From JASJHI01 sp965371355 (GTDB lineage Bacteria > Actinomycetota > Acidimicrobiia > Acidimicrobiales > Ilumatobacteraceae): 14,253 bases of DNA. Every line of letters starts with the position of its first letter. Positions within the stretch are counted from its first letter, which is position 1. Of the stretch, positions 8,982-14,253 are shown piece after piece. The notes under the pieces are model-generated. The model was not told where the DNA came from and ran no database searches. It saw only the letters and a program-made list of their open reading frames with translations. Both the position numbers and the translations under genes were made by a program. Location: contig CBDUYD010000073.1 of the NCBI GenBank assembly GCA_965371355.1, positions 1 through 14,253 of the forward strand, read 5' to 3'.

Positions 8982-10000
8982 TGGTCGTCGACGAGTCGAC
9001 CCTGATCCTCGGGATCGAGACGAGTTGTGACGAGACCGCCGCCGCTCTCGTGATGGGTGGGTCCGATGTGGTGTCGAGCGTGGTCTCGACACAGGTCGAC
9101 CTGCACGCCGAGTTCGGTGGCGTCGTGCCCGAGATCGCCGCGCGCGCCCATCTCGAGGTACTCAACCCGGTCGTCGCCAGGGCGATCGTCGAGGCCGGCG
9201 TCGACGACTCTCGCATCGACGCGGTCGCCTGCACCGTCGGGCCAGGGCTGGTCGGCGCGCTGCTCGTCGGCGTGTCGGCGGCGAAGTCTCTGGCGCTGGC
9301 GTGGGACGTCCCCTTCGTCGGTGTCAACCACCTCGAAGCGCACCTCTACTCGGCATCGCTCGAGCACCCGTCGCTCGACTTCCCGCTCGTCGTCCTGCTG
9401 GTCTCGGGAGGACACACGATGCTGATCGAGATGCGCGGTCACGGCGAATACCGCCTGCTCGGCCAGACGATCGACGACGCCGCGGGTGAGGCCTTCGACA
9501 AGATCGCCCGCTACCTCGATCTCGGGTATCCCGGCGGCCCGGCGATCGACAGCGCCGCGCTGGCCGGCGATCCCGAGGCGATCCGCTTCCCCCGGGCGAT
9601 GCTCGGCGACGGCTACGACTTCTCGTTCAGCGGCCTCAAGACCGCCGTCGTCAACTACGTGCGCAAGCACCCCGACGTGAGTTCGGTCGATGTCGCCGCG
9701 TCGTTTCAGGCCGCCGTGGTCGACGTGCTCGTGTCGAAGGCTCGCCGGGCGGCCGTCGAGGTCGGTGCGACCGGGATCGTGCTCGGCGGAGGGGTGGCCG
9801 CGAACTCGCTCTTGCGTGACGAGGTGGCCGCCGCATGCGAGGCCGACGGAATCCGGATCTTCCTCCCGAGCCGCGAAATGTGCACCGACAACGCGGCGAT
9901 GATCGCCGCGACGGGTTGGCACCGCCTCCGCAGCGACGGACCGACCCCCCTCGACGCCGGCGCCTCCCCCAATCTCCGCCTGCCCTTGCTCGACGCCTGA
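8981..10000 (+). CDS. tsaD: tRNA N6-adenosine threonylcarbamoyltransferase TsaD
   Basis: TsaD is the catalytic subunit that transfers the threonylcarbamoyl group from threonylcarbamoyl-AMP to A37 of tRNA. The 339-residue product has the ASKHA start ILGIETSCDETAAALV, FGGVVPEIAARAHLE, the metal-binding pair H117 and H121 in NHLEAHLYS, VSGGHTML, GEAFDKIARYLDLGYPGGP, FSFSGLKTAV, GGGVAANSLLR and TDNAAMIA. It is complete and looks active. The ATG at 8981 uses the A of the rimI stop (TGATG) and is preceded by a strong GGGGGGAGG ribosome-binding site at 8968-8976. With tsaB and tsaE in the same operon only the TC-AMP synthase TsaC/Sua5 is missing and must be elsewhere. Confidence 0.97.
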   Translation: MVVDESTLILGIETSCDETAAALVMGGSDVVSSVVSTQVDLHAEFGGVVPEIAARAHLEVLNPVVARAIVEAGVDDSRIDAVACTVGPGLVGALLVGVSAAKSLALAWDVPFVGVNHLEAHLYSASLEHPSLDFPLVVLLVSGGHTMLIEMRGHGEYRLLGQTIDDAAGEAFDKIARYLDLGYPGGPAIDSAALAGDPEAIRFPRAMLGDGYDFSFSGLKTAVVNYVRKHPDVSSVDVAASFQAAVVDVLVSKARRAAVEVGATGIVLGGGVAANSLLRDEVAAACEADGIRIFLPSREMCTDNAAMIAATGWHRLRSDGPTPLDAGASPNLRLPLLDA

Positions 10001-10015
10001 CGCCGCGGTGGCGTC
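9999..10015 (+). terminator. Small GC hairpin at the tsaD stop (weak terminator candidate)
   Basis: GACGCC and GGCGTC form a perfect 6-bp stem around a GCGGT loop starting inside the tsaD stop codon. No T-run follows, so intrinsic termination is doubtful. It could be a pause, an RNA-processing or a 3'-end protection structure. Confidence 0.3.
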
Positions 10016-10049
10016 CATCCCCCGCGGTCGCGTCATCCCCCGCGGTCGC
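10016..10049. repeat. 16-bp direct repeat in the tsaD-dusB spacer
   Basis: CATCCCCCGCGGTCGC occurs at 10016-10031 and again at 10034-10049, a period of 18 bp. Each unit contains the palindrome CCGCGG. It is a short local duplication with no gene in it. Confidence 0.6.
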
Positions 10050-10133
10050 TCTCCCGCCCCCCGGATCTGGGGTGATCGTGTTCCGCCGACCGGAACGATT
10101 CGCGCCCAGATCGCTGGGGGGCGAGGTGGCCGA

Positions 10134-10139
10134 TACCGT
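10134..10139 (+). promoter_or_regulatory. Possible -10 box for dusB
   Basis: TACCGT fits TANNNT and ends 10 bases before the dusB ATG, so a transcript from it would be leaderless or nearly so. No clear Shine-Dalgarno precedes this ATG, which agrees with that. No -35 was identified. Confidence 0.3.
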
Positions 10140-10149
10140 TTCGGACCGT

Positions 10150-11313
10150 ATGACGTTCTCGATCGGCCGGTTCACACCGGCGGCGCCCGTCGTTCTCGCG
10201 CCGATGGCGGGGGTGACCAACGCGCCGTTCCGCGCGCTCTGCCGCCGGTTCGCGCCGGGGCTCGTCTACGTCAACGAGATGGTGATGGCGACGCCGATCG
10301 TGCACGGCAACGCGAAGACCGACCGGATGATCCGCTTCGCCCCCGACGAGCACCCGCGCAGCCTCCAGATCTACGGCAGCGACCCGAAGATGATGGCCGC
10401 CGCCGTCCACAAACTCTGCGAAGCCGACCGTGTCGACCACATCGACCTCAACTTCGGATGCCCCGCGACCAAGGTCACGCGGCGCGGGGGTGGAGCCGCC
10501 GTACCGGCGCGCCCCGAGCTGCTCCGGGCGATCCTGCGGGCAGCGGTCGGCGAGGCGTCACCGTACGGCGTGCCGGTGACGGCGAAGTTCCGGATGGGCC
10601 TTTTCGACGACTGGCTGACGCACCTCCGCACCGGCGAGGTGTGCGCCGAGGAGGGGGTGGCCGCGATCGCTCTGCACGCCCGCACTGTCGAGCAGCACTA
10701 CGCCGGCGACGCCCGATGGGAGGCGATCGCCGAACTGAAGCACGCCGTGGGCTCGGTGCCGGTGCTGGGCAACGGCGACATCTGGCATGCCGACGACGCG
10801 GTGCGGATGATGGCCGAGACCGGGTGCGACGGGGTCGTGATCGGCCGTGGCTGCCTCGGGCGTCCGTGGCTGTTCGGCGATCTCGTCGATGCGTTGTCGG
10901 GCCGGGAGGTTCGCCCGAGCCGTGCGCTCGGTGAGGTGATGGACGTGATGCTCGATCACGCTCGCCTCCTCGCCGCCCACATGGGTGAAGATCACGCGAT
11001 GCGCGACTTCCGCAAGCACACCGGGTGGTACATGAGCGGATATCCGGTCGGCCCCGAGGCCCGTCGCCGGTTCTCGCACGTCGAGACGCTGATGGAGCTG
11101 GAAGACGTGCTCGCCGGGCTCGATCCGTCGGCGGAGATCGTCGGGGGTGGCGAGCACATCAAGCGCGGTCACACGAACGGGCCGATCAAGGTCGGACTCC
11201 CGGCCGGATGGCTCGATGCGCGCGCGACCGATCCGGTGGGTCTCGAGGGTCTTCTCCGCGACGACCGGTCGGTGCCCGACGACGGCCACGTGCTAGCGCT
11301 CTCCGGCGGCTGA
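10150..11313 (+). CDS. dusB: tRNA-dihydrouridine synthase (DusB-like)
   Basis: This FMN enzyme reduces specific uridines of tRNA to dihydrouridine with NADPH. The 387-residue product shows the family order: APMAGVTNAPFR (17-28), SLQIYGSDP, the active-site segment NFGCPATKVTRRGGGAA with catalytic C104, TAKFRMG, ALHARTVEQHY, PVLGNGDI and the phosphate-binding IGRGCLGRPWLF. The C-terminal helical tRNA-binding part includes FRKHTGWYMSGYPVG. The ATG at 10150 gives the usual short lead before APMAG; a GTG at 10126 is in frame and would add eight residues. About 60 residues at the C-terminus (from near 325) extend past the conserved core. It is a second tRNA-modification gene beside the t6A operon, separated by 149 bp with its own likely promoter. 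Confidence 0.93.
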   Translation: MTFSIGRFTPAAPVVLAPMAGVTNAPFRALCRRFAPGLVYVNEMVMATPIVHGNAKTDRMIRFAPDEHPRSLQIYGSDPKMMAAAVHKLCEADRVDHIDLNFGCPATKVTRRGGGAAVPARPELLRAILRAAVGEASPYGVPVTAKFRMGLFDDWLTHLRTGEVCAEEGVAAIALHARTVEQHYAGDARWEAIAELKHAVGSVPVLGNGDIWHADDAVRMMAETGCDGVVIGRGCLGRPWLFGDLVDALSGREVRPSRALGEVMDVMLDHARLLAAHMGEDHAMRDFRKHTGWYMSGYPVGPEARRRFSHVETLMELEDVLAGLDPSAEIVGGGEHIKRGHTNGPIKVGLPAGWLDARATDPVGLEGLLRDDRSVPDDGHVLALSGG

Positions 11314-11337
11314 CCGGTGAGACGGGTGACCGATCGG

Positions 11338-11928
11338 ATGGCTGATCCGCTGATCGATCTACCCGACGGCGCGCGATTGGCTCTCGCGTCGTCATCGCCG
11401 CGGCGAGCGGACCTCCTCTCGCGTGTCGGCCTCGAGTTCGACGTGCGTCCCGCGGACATCGACGAGGCGATCCGATCCGCTGAGTCACCGGTCGCCTACG
11501 TCGAAAGGCTCTCGATCGAGAAGGCCGCGGCGGTCGGGCCGCGGCCCGACGAGATCGTCCTCGCCGCGGACACGACGGTCGAGTTCGATGGTCGGATCAT
11601 CGGCAAGCCGGTCGACGACGTCGACGCGGAGCGCATCCTGAGGTTGCTCGCCGGCCGCACGCACCGCGTCCACACCGGGGTCACCGTGGTCGGTGCCGAG
11701 CCGGTCACGATCATCGTCACGACCGCGGTCACGTTTGGCGCGCTCACCGAGCCGATGATCGCTCGTTACATCGCAAGCGGCGAGCCCCGGGGCAAGGCCG
11801 GCGCCTACGCCATCCAGGGTGCGGGTGGAGCGCTCGTGGCGCAGATCGACGGCAGCGTGTCCAACGTCATCGGCCTGCCCCTCGCCGAGACGCTCGCCCT
11901 CATCCGCCAGAGCCGCCCGTTCTCGTAG
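11338..11928 (+). CDS. maf: Maf-like nucleoside triphosphate pyrophosphatase (YhdE-like)
   Basis: Maf proteins hydrolyse non-canonical or modified NTPs, and in the YhdE branch dTTP/UTP, to the monophosphate and pyrophosphate; some affect septum formation. The 196-residue form starting at ATG 11338 has ASSSPRRADLL (17-27), the metal/catalytic D78 in LAADTTVEF, GRIIGKP and GKAGAYAIQGAGG, followed by SVSNVIGLPL, which favours the dTTP/UTP type over m7GTP-type YceF. GTG 11317 and GTG 11326 are in-frame alternatives giving 203 or 200 residues. No start has a strong ribosome-binding site. It lies just after dusB and is probably cotranscribed. Its stop codon sits inside an 18-nt repeat unit, and two further in-frame stops follow at the same spacing. 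Confidence 0.9.
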   Translation: MADPLIDLPDGARLALASSSPRRADLLSRVGLEFDVRPADIDEAIRSAESPVAYVERLSIEKAAAVGPRPDEIVLAADTTVEFDGRIIGKPVDDVDAERILRLLAGRTHRVHTGVTVVGAEPVTIIVTTAVTFGALTEPMIARYIASGEPRGKAGAYAIQGAGGALVAQIDGSVSNVIGLPLAETLALIRQSRPFS

Positions 11929-11963
11929 AGCCACCAGTTCTCGTGAAGCCACCTGTTCTCGTG
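11919..11963. repeat. 18-bp tandem iterons at the 3' end of maf
   Basis: GTTCTCGTAGAGCCACCA (11919-11936) is followed by GTTCTCGTGAAGCCACCT (11937-11954) and then GTTCTCGTG (from 11955), the outer edge of the palindromic element. The maf stop TAG lies in the first unit, and the next two units each place a TGA in the same frame. Confidence 0.85.
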
Positions 11964-12016
11964 AGGATCTTGCGTCCCTGACACGCAAGATCCTCACGAA
12001 GTCGCCGCCGGGGTGG
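11955..12016 (+). repeat. Palindromic terminal repeat, left copy
   Basis: The arms TCGTGAGGATCTTGCGT (11959-11975) and ACGCAAGATCCTCACGA (11983-11999) form a perfect 17-bp stem with loop CCCTGAC. With the preceding GTTC this makes 45 bp (11955-11999) that recur exactly, inverted, at 13118-13162. A further 17 bp inward match at 13 of 17 positions. No T-run follows on either strand, so it is not a typical intrinsic terminator, though it lies between convergent genes and could still stop transcription. Confidence 0.95.
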
Positions 12017-12073
12017 ATGGGCTCCCGGCTCGCGTCAGGCGAGAGGTGAGCTCCCTCCGGGTCGGCCCCCGAG

Positions 12074-13009
12074 TCAGGCAGCGAGTTCGGAACGTCGCAG
12101 TCGAAAGAGTTCCGCGACCTCGTCCATGCAGGCGTCGAACGAATCGCGCAACTCCTGATCGGTGACTCGATCCACCTGCCACCCGATGCGGCGGGCCTGT
12201 CGATCGCGCGCCTTGTCGCGTTGGGAGTCGAATCGGCCTCCGTGCCACGTCACGTGATCGACCTCGACGGCCCATCGCAGGCCGGGAACCGCGACATCGG
12301 GATGGATGATGATGCCGTTGATGAGGCGAACGGGGTATTGACGGACGAGCGGCCCCACGCCCCGCGCATCGAGTGCACGATGGACGTCGATCTCCAGCCC
12401 GGACCCCGCCGGCTTCTGCCAATCGCCTCGCTGCGACATCACGCGCCGCACCCGAGCCAGCCCGGGACGGCCGCGCGCTGCGAGGCGTCGTGTGACACGC
12501 CACAACATCGGGACGCCAACGTGGCGGTCGAGGACCCACTCGGTGAGTCGCTCGAATCGTGCGTCGTCCATGTGGACCGAGCAGTCGAACCATGCTCGTG
12601 GCGGGCTGGCGACCCGGATGCCGTCGTCGCGTGTCACGATGTCCTCGGGTTCGAGAACGCTTGTGCGCCGAATCTGGACTCCGGTCGTGAGCGGCCGCCG
12701 ATCGTGCCCGACGAGAACCTCGGGGACCGTCGGAACGGGCGTGTGCCTGAACCCCCAGAGTCGGCCGGCAGCGAACCCGGTCACCACCGCTTCGGGATCG
12801 GCGAGGCAGGCCGCGACACATCGCGCCTCGAGACACTCGGGCGACGTGGCGACCCGATAGACGCCGGTATGGGCTCGGATCAGGGCCTTCTCGGTCACGA
12901 GACCACGAATCGCCGACGATGGGATCCCATCGTCGAGCATGTCGTTCGTGGTGACGACGCCCCATCGGTGGGCAATGGCCGCCATCAACTGCGGTGAGAG
13001 GTGAGCCAT
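12074..13009 (-). CDS. AbiEi-like winged-helix protein with C-terminal DUF559 (VSR/PD-(D/E)XK-type) nuclease domain
   Basis: The product has 311 residues. Residues about 5-55 resemble the N-terminal winged helix of AbiEi-type antitoxins (RWGVVTTNDMLDDG...IRGLV...LIRAHTGVYRV). Residues about 200-290 resemble DUF559, a relative of Vsr endonucleases: GLEIDVHRAL with E206, HPDVAVPGLRWAVEVD with D238, E249 and D251 as candidate metal ligands, then RDKARDRQARRIGWQVDRVT. The catalytic pattern seems intact, so a DNA-cutting activity is plausible, but substrate and role are unknown. AAGGAG at 13016-13021 (minus strand) supports the ATG at 13009. No AbiEii-type toxin gene adjoins it, so it is not an evident toxin-antitoxin pair. 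GC content looks a little lower than in the operon genes. It points against maf and away from groES, between two palindromic repeats. Confidence 0.8.
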   Translation of the reverse strand: MAHLSPQLMAAIAHRWGVVTTNDMLDDGIPSSAIRGLVTEKALIRAHTGVYRVATSPECLEARCVAACLADPEAVVTGFAAGRLWGFRHTPVPTVPEVLVGHDRRPLTTGVQIRRTSVLEPEDIVTRDDGIRVASPPRAWFDCSVHMDDARFERLTEWVLDRHVGVPMLWRVTRRLAARGRPGLARVRRVMSQRGDWQKPAGSGLEIDVHRALDARGVGPLVRQYPVRLINGIIIHPDVAVPGLRWAVEVDHVTWHGGRFDSQRDKARDRQARRIGWQVDRVTDQELRDSFDACMDEVAELFRLRRSELAA

Positions 13010-13044
13010 CGGTGGCTCCTTGCGTCGAGGGACGTTGGAGCTGC

Positions 13045-13060
13045 CGGTCCGGTCGGACCG
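13045..13060 (-). promoter_or_regulatory. Short inverted repeat in the leader of the nuclease gene (possible operator)
   Basis: CGGTCC and GGACCG flank a 4-nt GGTC loop, 36 bp upstream of the nuclease ATG and just downstream of a possible minus-strand -10 box TAGGTT (13076-13081). The place would suit an operator for the gene's own winged-helix domain or a small leader hairpin. Evidence is the symmetry and position only. Confidence 0.3.
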
Positions 13061-13100
13061 CTACCCGATCCCTGAAACCTACCAGCTCTCCTCTCCGAGG

Positions 13101-13162
13101 CCCCTCCGGCGTCGACCTCGTGAGGATCTTGCGTGTCAGGGACGCAAGATCCTCACGAGAAC
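13101..13162 (-). repeat. Palindromic terminal repeat, right copy
   Basis: The 17-nt arms at 13118-13134 and 13142-13158 are identical to those of the left copy. The loop here reads GTCAGGG, the reverse complement of the left loop, so the whole element is inverted. Inward (13101-13117) similarity to the left copy continues at 13 of 17 positions. It lies between the divergent nuclease and groES genes, where no terminator is needed. Confidence 0.95.
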
Positions 13163-13192
13163 GGGTTGAGGGGGCTGAGAGAGAACGGGTTG
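13157..13192. repeat. 12-bp direct repeat outside the right palindrome
   Basis: GAGAACGGGTTG occurs at 13157-13168 and 13181-13192 (period 24). Read on the minus strand each gives CAACCCGTTCTC, so the GTTCTC iterons found outside the left palindrome are present here too. The outer unit runs into the first CIRCE half-site. Confidence 0.75.
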
Positions 13193-13216
13193 GCACTCTC
13201 GGGGGGCGGTTGCCAA
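13190..13216. promoter_or_regulatory. CIRCE operator 1 (HrcA site) of groES-groEL
   Basis: A perfect CIRCE half-site TTGGCACTC, nine bases, then GGTTGCCAA (7 of 9 to the consensus GAGTGCCAA). The right half overlaps the -35 hexamer, so HrcA bound here would block RNA polymerase. HrcA itself is not in the window. Confidence 0.8.
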
Positions 13217-13238
13217 TCGAGGTTTCCGGGCATAGGAT
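13210..13238 (+). promoter_or_regulatory. Housekeeping-type promoter of groES-groEL
   Basis: TTGCCA (13210-13215) and TAGGAT (13233-13238) are separated by 17 bp, close to the sigma-70 optimum. The start site should fall near 13245, inside the second CIRCE, giving a leader of about 75 nt. Confidence 0.75.
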
Positions 13239-13264
13239 TGGCAGTCGCCTGGCGCGAGTGCCAA
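13238..13264. promoter_or_regulatory. CIRCE operator 2 (HrcA site) of groES-groEL
   Basis: TTGGCAGTC, nine bases, then the perfect half-site GAGTGCCAA; there is one mismatch to full symmetry. It begins at the last base of the -10 box and covers the predicted transcription start, and lies 48 bp after the first CIRCE. Confidence 0.88.
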
Positions 13265-13319
13265 CTTGCCCCGGTGACATCATCCCACCCTCATGACACA
13301 GCCAATGGAGGCTCGCACC

Positions 13320-13613
13320 ATGAACCTGAAGCCGCTGGAGGACCGCATCGTGGTCCGTCCCAACGAGGCTGAGACGCAGACCGCATCCGGTCTCGTCATC
13401 CCCGATACCGCAAAGGAGAAGCCGCAGCAGGGCGAGGTCCTCGCCGTCGGCCCCGGCAAGCGCTCCGAGACCTCCGGTGAGCTCGTCGCCGTCGACATCA
13501 GTGCCGGCGACACCGTTCTCTACTCCAAGTATGGCGGCACCGAGGTGACCGTCGACGGAGAAGACCTCCTCGTCCTCAACAGTCGCGACGTCCTCGCGAT
13601 CGTTGCGGGCTGA
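13320..13613 (+). CDS. groES: Co-chaperonin GroES (Hsp10)
   Basis: The 97-residue product is the heptameric lid that closes the GroEL folding chamber. It begins NLKPLEDRIVVRP, carries the mobile loop around residues 16-36 (TASGLVIPDTAKEKPQQGEV), then AVGPGK, GDTVLYSKYGGTEV and the end ILVLNSRDVLAIV-type tail seen here as LLVLNSRDVLAIV. The ATG at 13320 is preceded by GGAGG at 13307-13311 with an 8-nt spacer and gives the standard GroES length; the longer frame from 13293 would add nine non-family residues. It is first in the operon with groEL and under the double CIRCE control described upstream. Confidence 0.97.
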   Translation: MNLKPLEDRIVVRPNEAETQTASGLVIPDTAKEKPQQGEVLAVGPGKRSETSGELVAVDISAGDTVLYSKYGGTEVTVDGEDLLVLNSRDVLAIVAG

Positions 13614-13660
13614 CCCACGAACAACAGAACAGACAGAACCCAGAAAAGGAACCCCCGAAA

Positions 13661-14253
13661 ATGGCAAAGATTCTGAAGTTCGACGACGAGGCGCGACGCT
13701 CGCTCGAGTCGGGCGTCAACCAACTCGCCGACGCGGTCAAGGTGACGCTCGGACCCAAGGGCCGCAACGTCGTGCTCGACAAGAAGTTCGGCGCGCCGAC
13801 CATCACCAACGACGGTGTATCGATCGCCAAGGAAGTCGAGCTCGAGGACCCCTTCGAGAACATGGGCGCCCAGCTCGTCAAGGAAGTGGCCACCAAGACC
13901 GACGACATCGCCGGTGACGGCACAACCACCGCCACCGTTCTCGCGCAGGCGATGGTCAGCACTGGCATGAAGAACGTCGCTGCAGGCGCCAACCCGATGT
14001 CGATCAAGCGTGGCATCGAGCAGGCGGTCATCGTCGCTGTCGAGTCGATCCTCGCACAGTCGAAGGACGTCGACGACAAGTCCGACATCGCCAACGTCGC
14101 CACGATCTCAGCGGCCGACACGTCGGTCGGTGAGGTCATCGCCGACGCGATCGACAAGGTCGGCAAGGACGGCGTGGTCACGGTCGAGGAGTCGAACACG
14201 TTCGGCACCGAACTCGACTTCACCGAGGGCATGCAGTTCGACAAGGGCTACCT
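13661..14253 (+). CDS. groEL: Chaperonin GroEL (Hsp60), 5' part only
   Basis: The first 197 codons are present; the window edge removes the rest of a protein that is normally about 540 residues. GroEL forms the two-ring ATP-driven folding chamber in the cytoplasm. Visible are the equatorial-domain signatures VTLGPKGRNVVLD (28-40) and TITNDGVSIAKE with D51, and GDGTTTATVLAQ with the ATP-hydrolysis aspartate D86, which equal D52 and D87 of E. coli shifted by one. The start of the intermediate/apical region is GKDGVVTVEES. AAGGA at 13646-13650 lies 10 nt before the ATG. The 47-bp gap after groES holds no terminator, so the two genes are cotranscribed. Whether this is the groEL1 or groEL2 type cannot be told without the C-terminus. 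Confidence 0.97.
   Translation, partial: MAKILKFDDEARRSLESGVNQLADAVKVTLGPKGRNVVLDKKFGAPTITNDGVSIAKEVELEDPFENMGAQLVKEVATKTDDIAGDGTTTATVLAQAMVSTGMKNVAAGANPMSIKRGIEQAVIVAVESILAQSKDVDDKSDIANVATISAADTSVGEVIADAIDKVGKDGVVTVEESNTFGTELDFTEGMQFDKGY

Larger units (their letters stand above)
11955..13162. mobile_element. Putative palindrome-flanked nuclease cassette
   Basis: The AbiEi/DUF559 gene is enclosed by two copies of the same palindromic repeat in opposite orientation, the geometry of terminal inverted repeats. Each has GTTC on its outer side and a RGTCGMCGCCGG segment on its inner side. The unit is about 1.2 kb and lies within a gene neighbourhood where many actinobacteria have tsaD next to groES. 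There is no recognised transposase and no obvious target-site duplication. Mobility, or past mobility driven by the nuclease or in trans, is inferred; the repeats are seen. Confidence 0.5.

Noticed and set aside
11959..11999. Left palindrome as a simple bidirectional terminator for maf and the nuclease gene
   Set aside because: Possible as a side function, but there is no T-run on either side, and the exact inverted copy upstream of the nuclease gene is not explained by termination.
11950..13170. Classical insertion sequence
   Set aside because: No DDE, HUH or serine recombinase motif in the only gene inside, and no clear target-site duplication next to the two ends.
13157..13192. CRISPR-like repeat
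   Set aside because: Only two 12-bp copies 24 bp apart, no spacer array and no cas genes.
13293..13319. Upstream ATG start for groES
   Set aside because: The extra nine residues do not belong to the family, and the good GGAGG ribosome-binding site serves the ATG at 13320.
11994..13667. 557-residue minus-strand open frame spanning the nuclease gene, groES promoter and groES
   Set aside because: It reads through both palindromes, the CIRCE sites and groES in the wrong frame; only the 12074-13009 frame shows protein-family motifs.

Overview
The window is high-GC DNA, judged by eye at about 65-70 %. Codons end mostly in G or C, there are many GTG starts, and several genes seem to begin at or next to a TANNNT box. 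The gene order alr-tsaE-tsaB-rimI-tsaD followed by groES-groEL is the actinobacterial order (Mycobacterium has the same block). The very large zinc-ribbon/cyclase/ATPase/SnoaL-like protein and the AbiEi-DUF559 nuclease suggest an Acidimicrobiia (Ilumatobacter-like) host. The lineage is inferred from style and synteny, not from a database search.

Layout. (1) 1-4580, minus strand: one giant gene, cut by the left edge, for a class III adenylate cyclase fused to a double zinc ribbon, an AAA-type ATPase, a TPR-like region and at least three SnoaL/NTF2-like repeats. (2) 4581-4694: divergent promoter region. (3) 4695-10000, plus strand: a tightly packed operon nnr-alr-tsaE-tsaB-rimI-tsaD in which every junction overlaps or abuts. 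It combines NAD(P)H-hydrate repair, D-alanine synthesis and most of the bacterial t6A tRNA-modification machinery (TsaB, TsaD, TsaE, but no TsaC here) with an N-acetyltransferase. (4) 10001-10149: a short spacer with a hairpin and a 16-bp direct repeat. (5) 10150-11928: dusB (tRNA dihydrouridine synthase) and maf (nucleotide pyrophosphatase). (6) 11919-13186: a cassette. A minus-strand AbiEi-type winged-helix/DUF559 nuclease gene is bracketed by two copies, in opposite orientation, of a strongly palindromic repeat. (7) 13190-14253: the heat-shock operon groES-groEL (groEL cut by the right edge), with two tandem CIRCE operators laid over a clear sigma-70-type promoter.

The most unusual object is region 6. 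Exactly the same 45-bp sequence, containing a perfect 17-bp stem with a 7-nt loop, lies at both ends of the nuclease gene, inverted. Weaker similarity extends inward and outward. One copy abuts the maf stop codon and the other sits just before the groES operators. This looks like a small mobile or domesticated palindrome-nuclease unit (analogous in layout to REP/RAYT pairs) placed in an otherwise conserved tsaD...groESL neighbourhood. Mobility is inference; the repeats themselves are directly visible.

I saw no tRNA, rRNA, CRISPR array, recognisable transposase or prophage gene.
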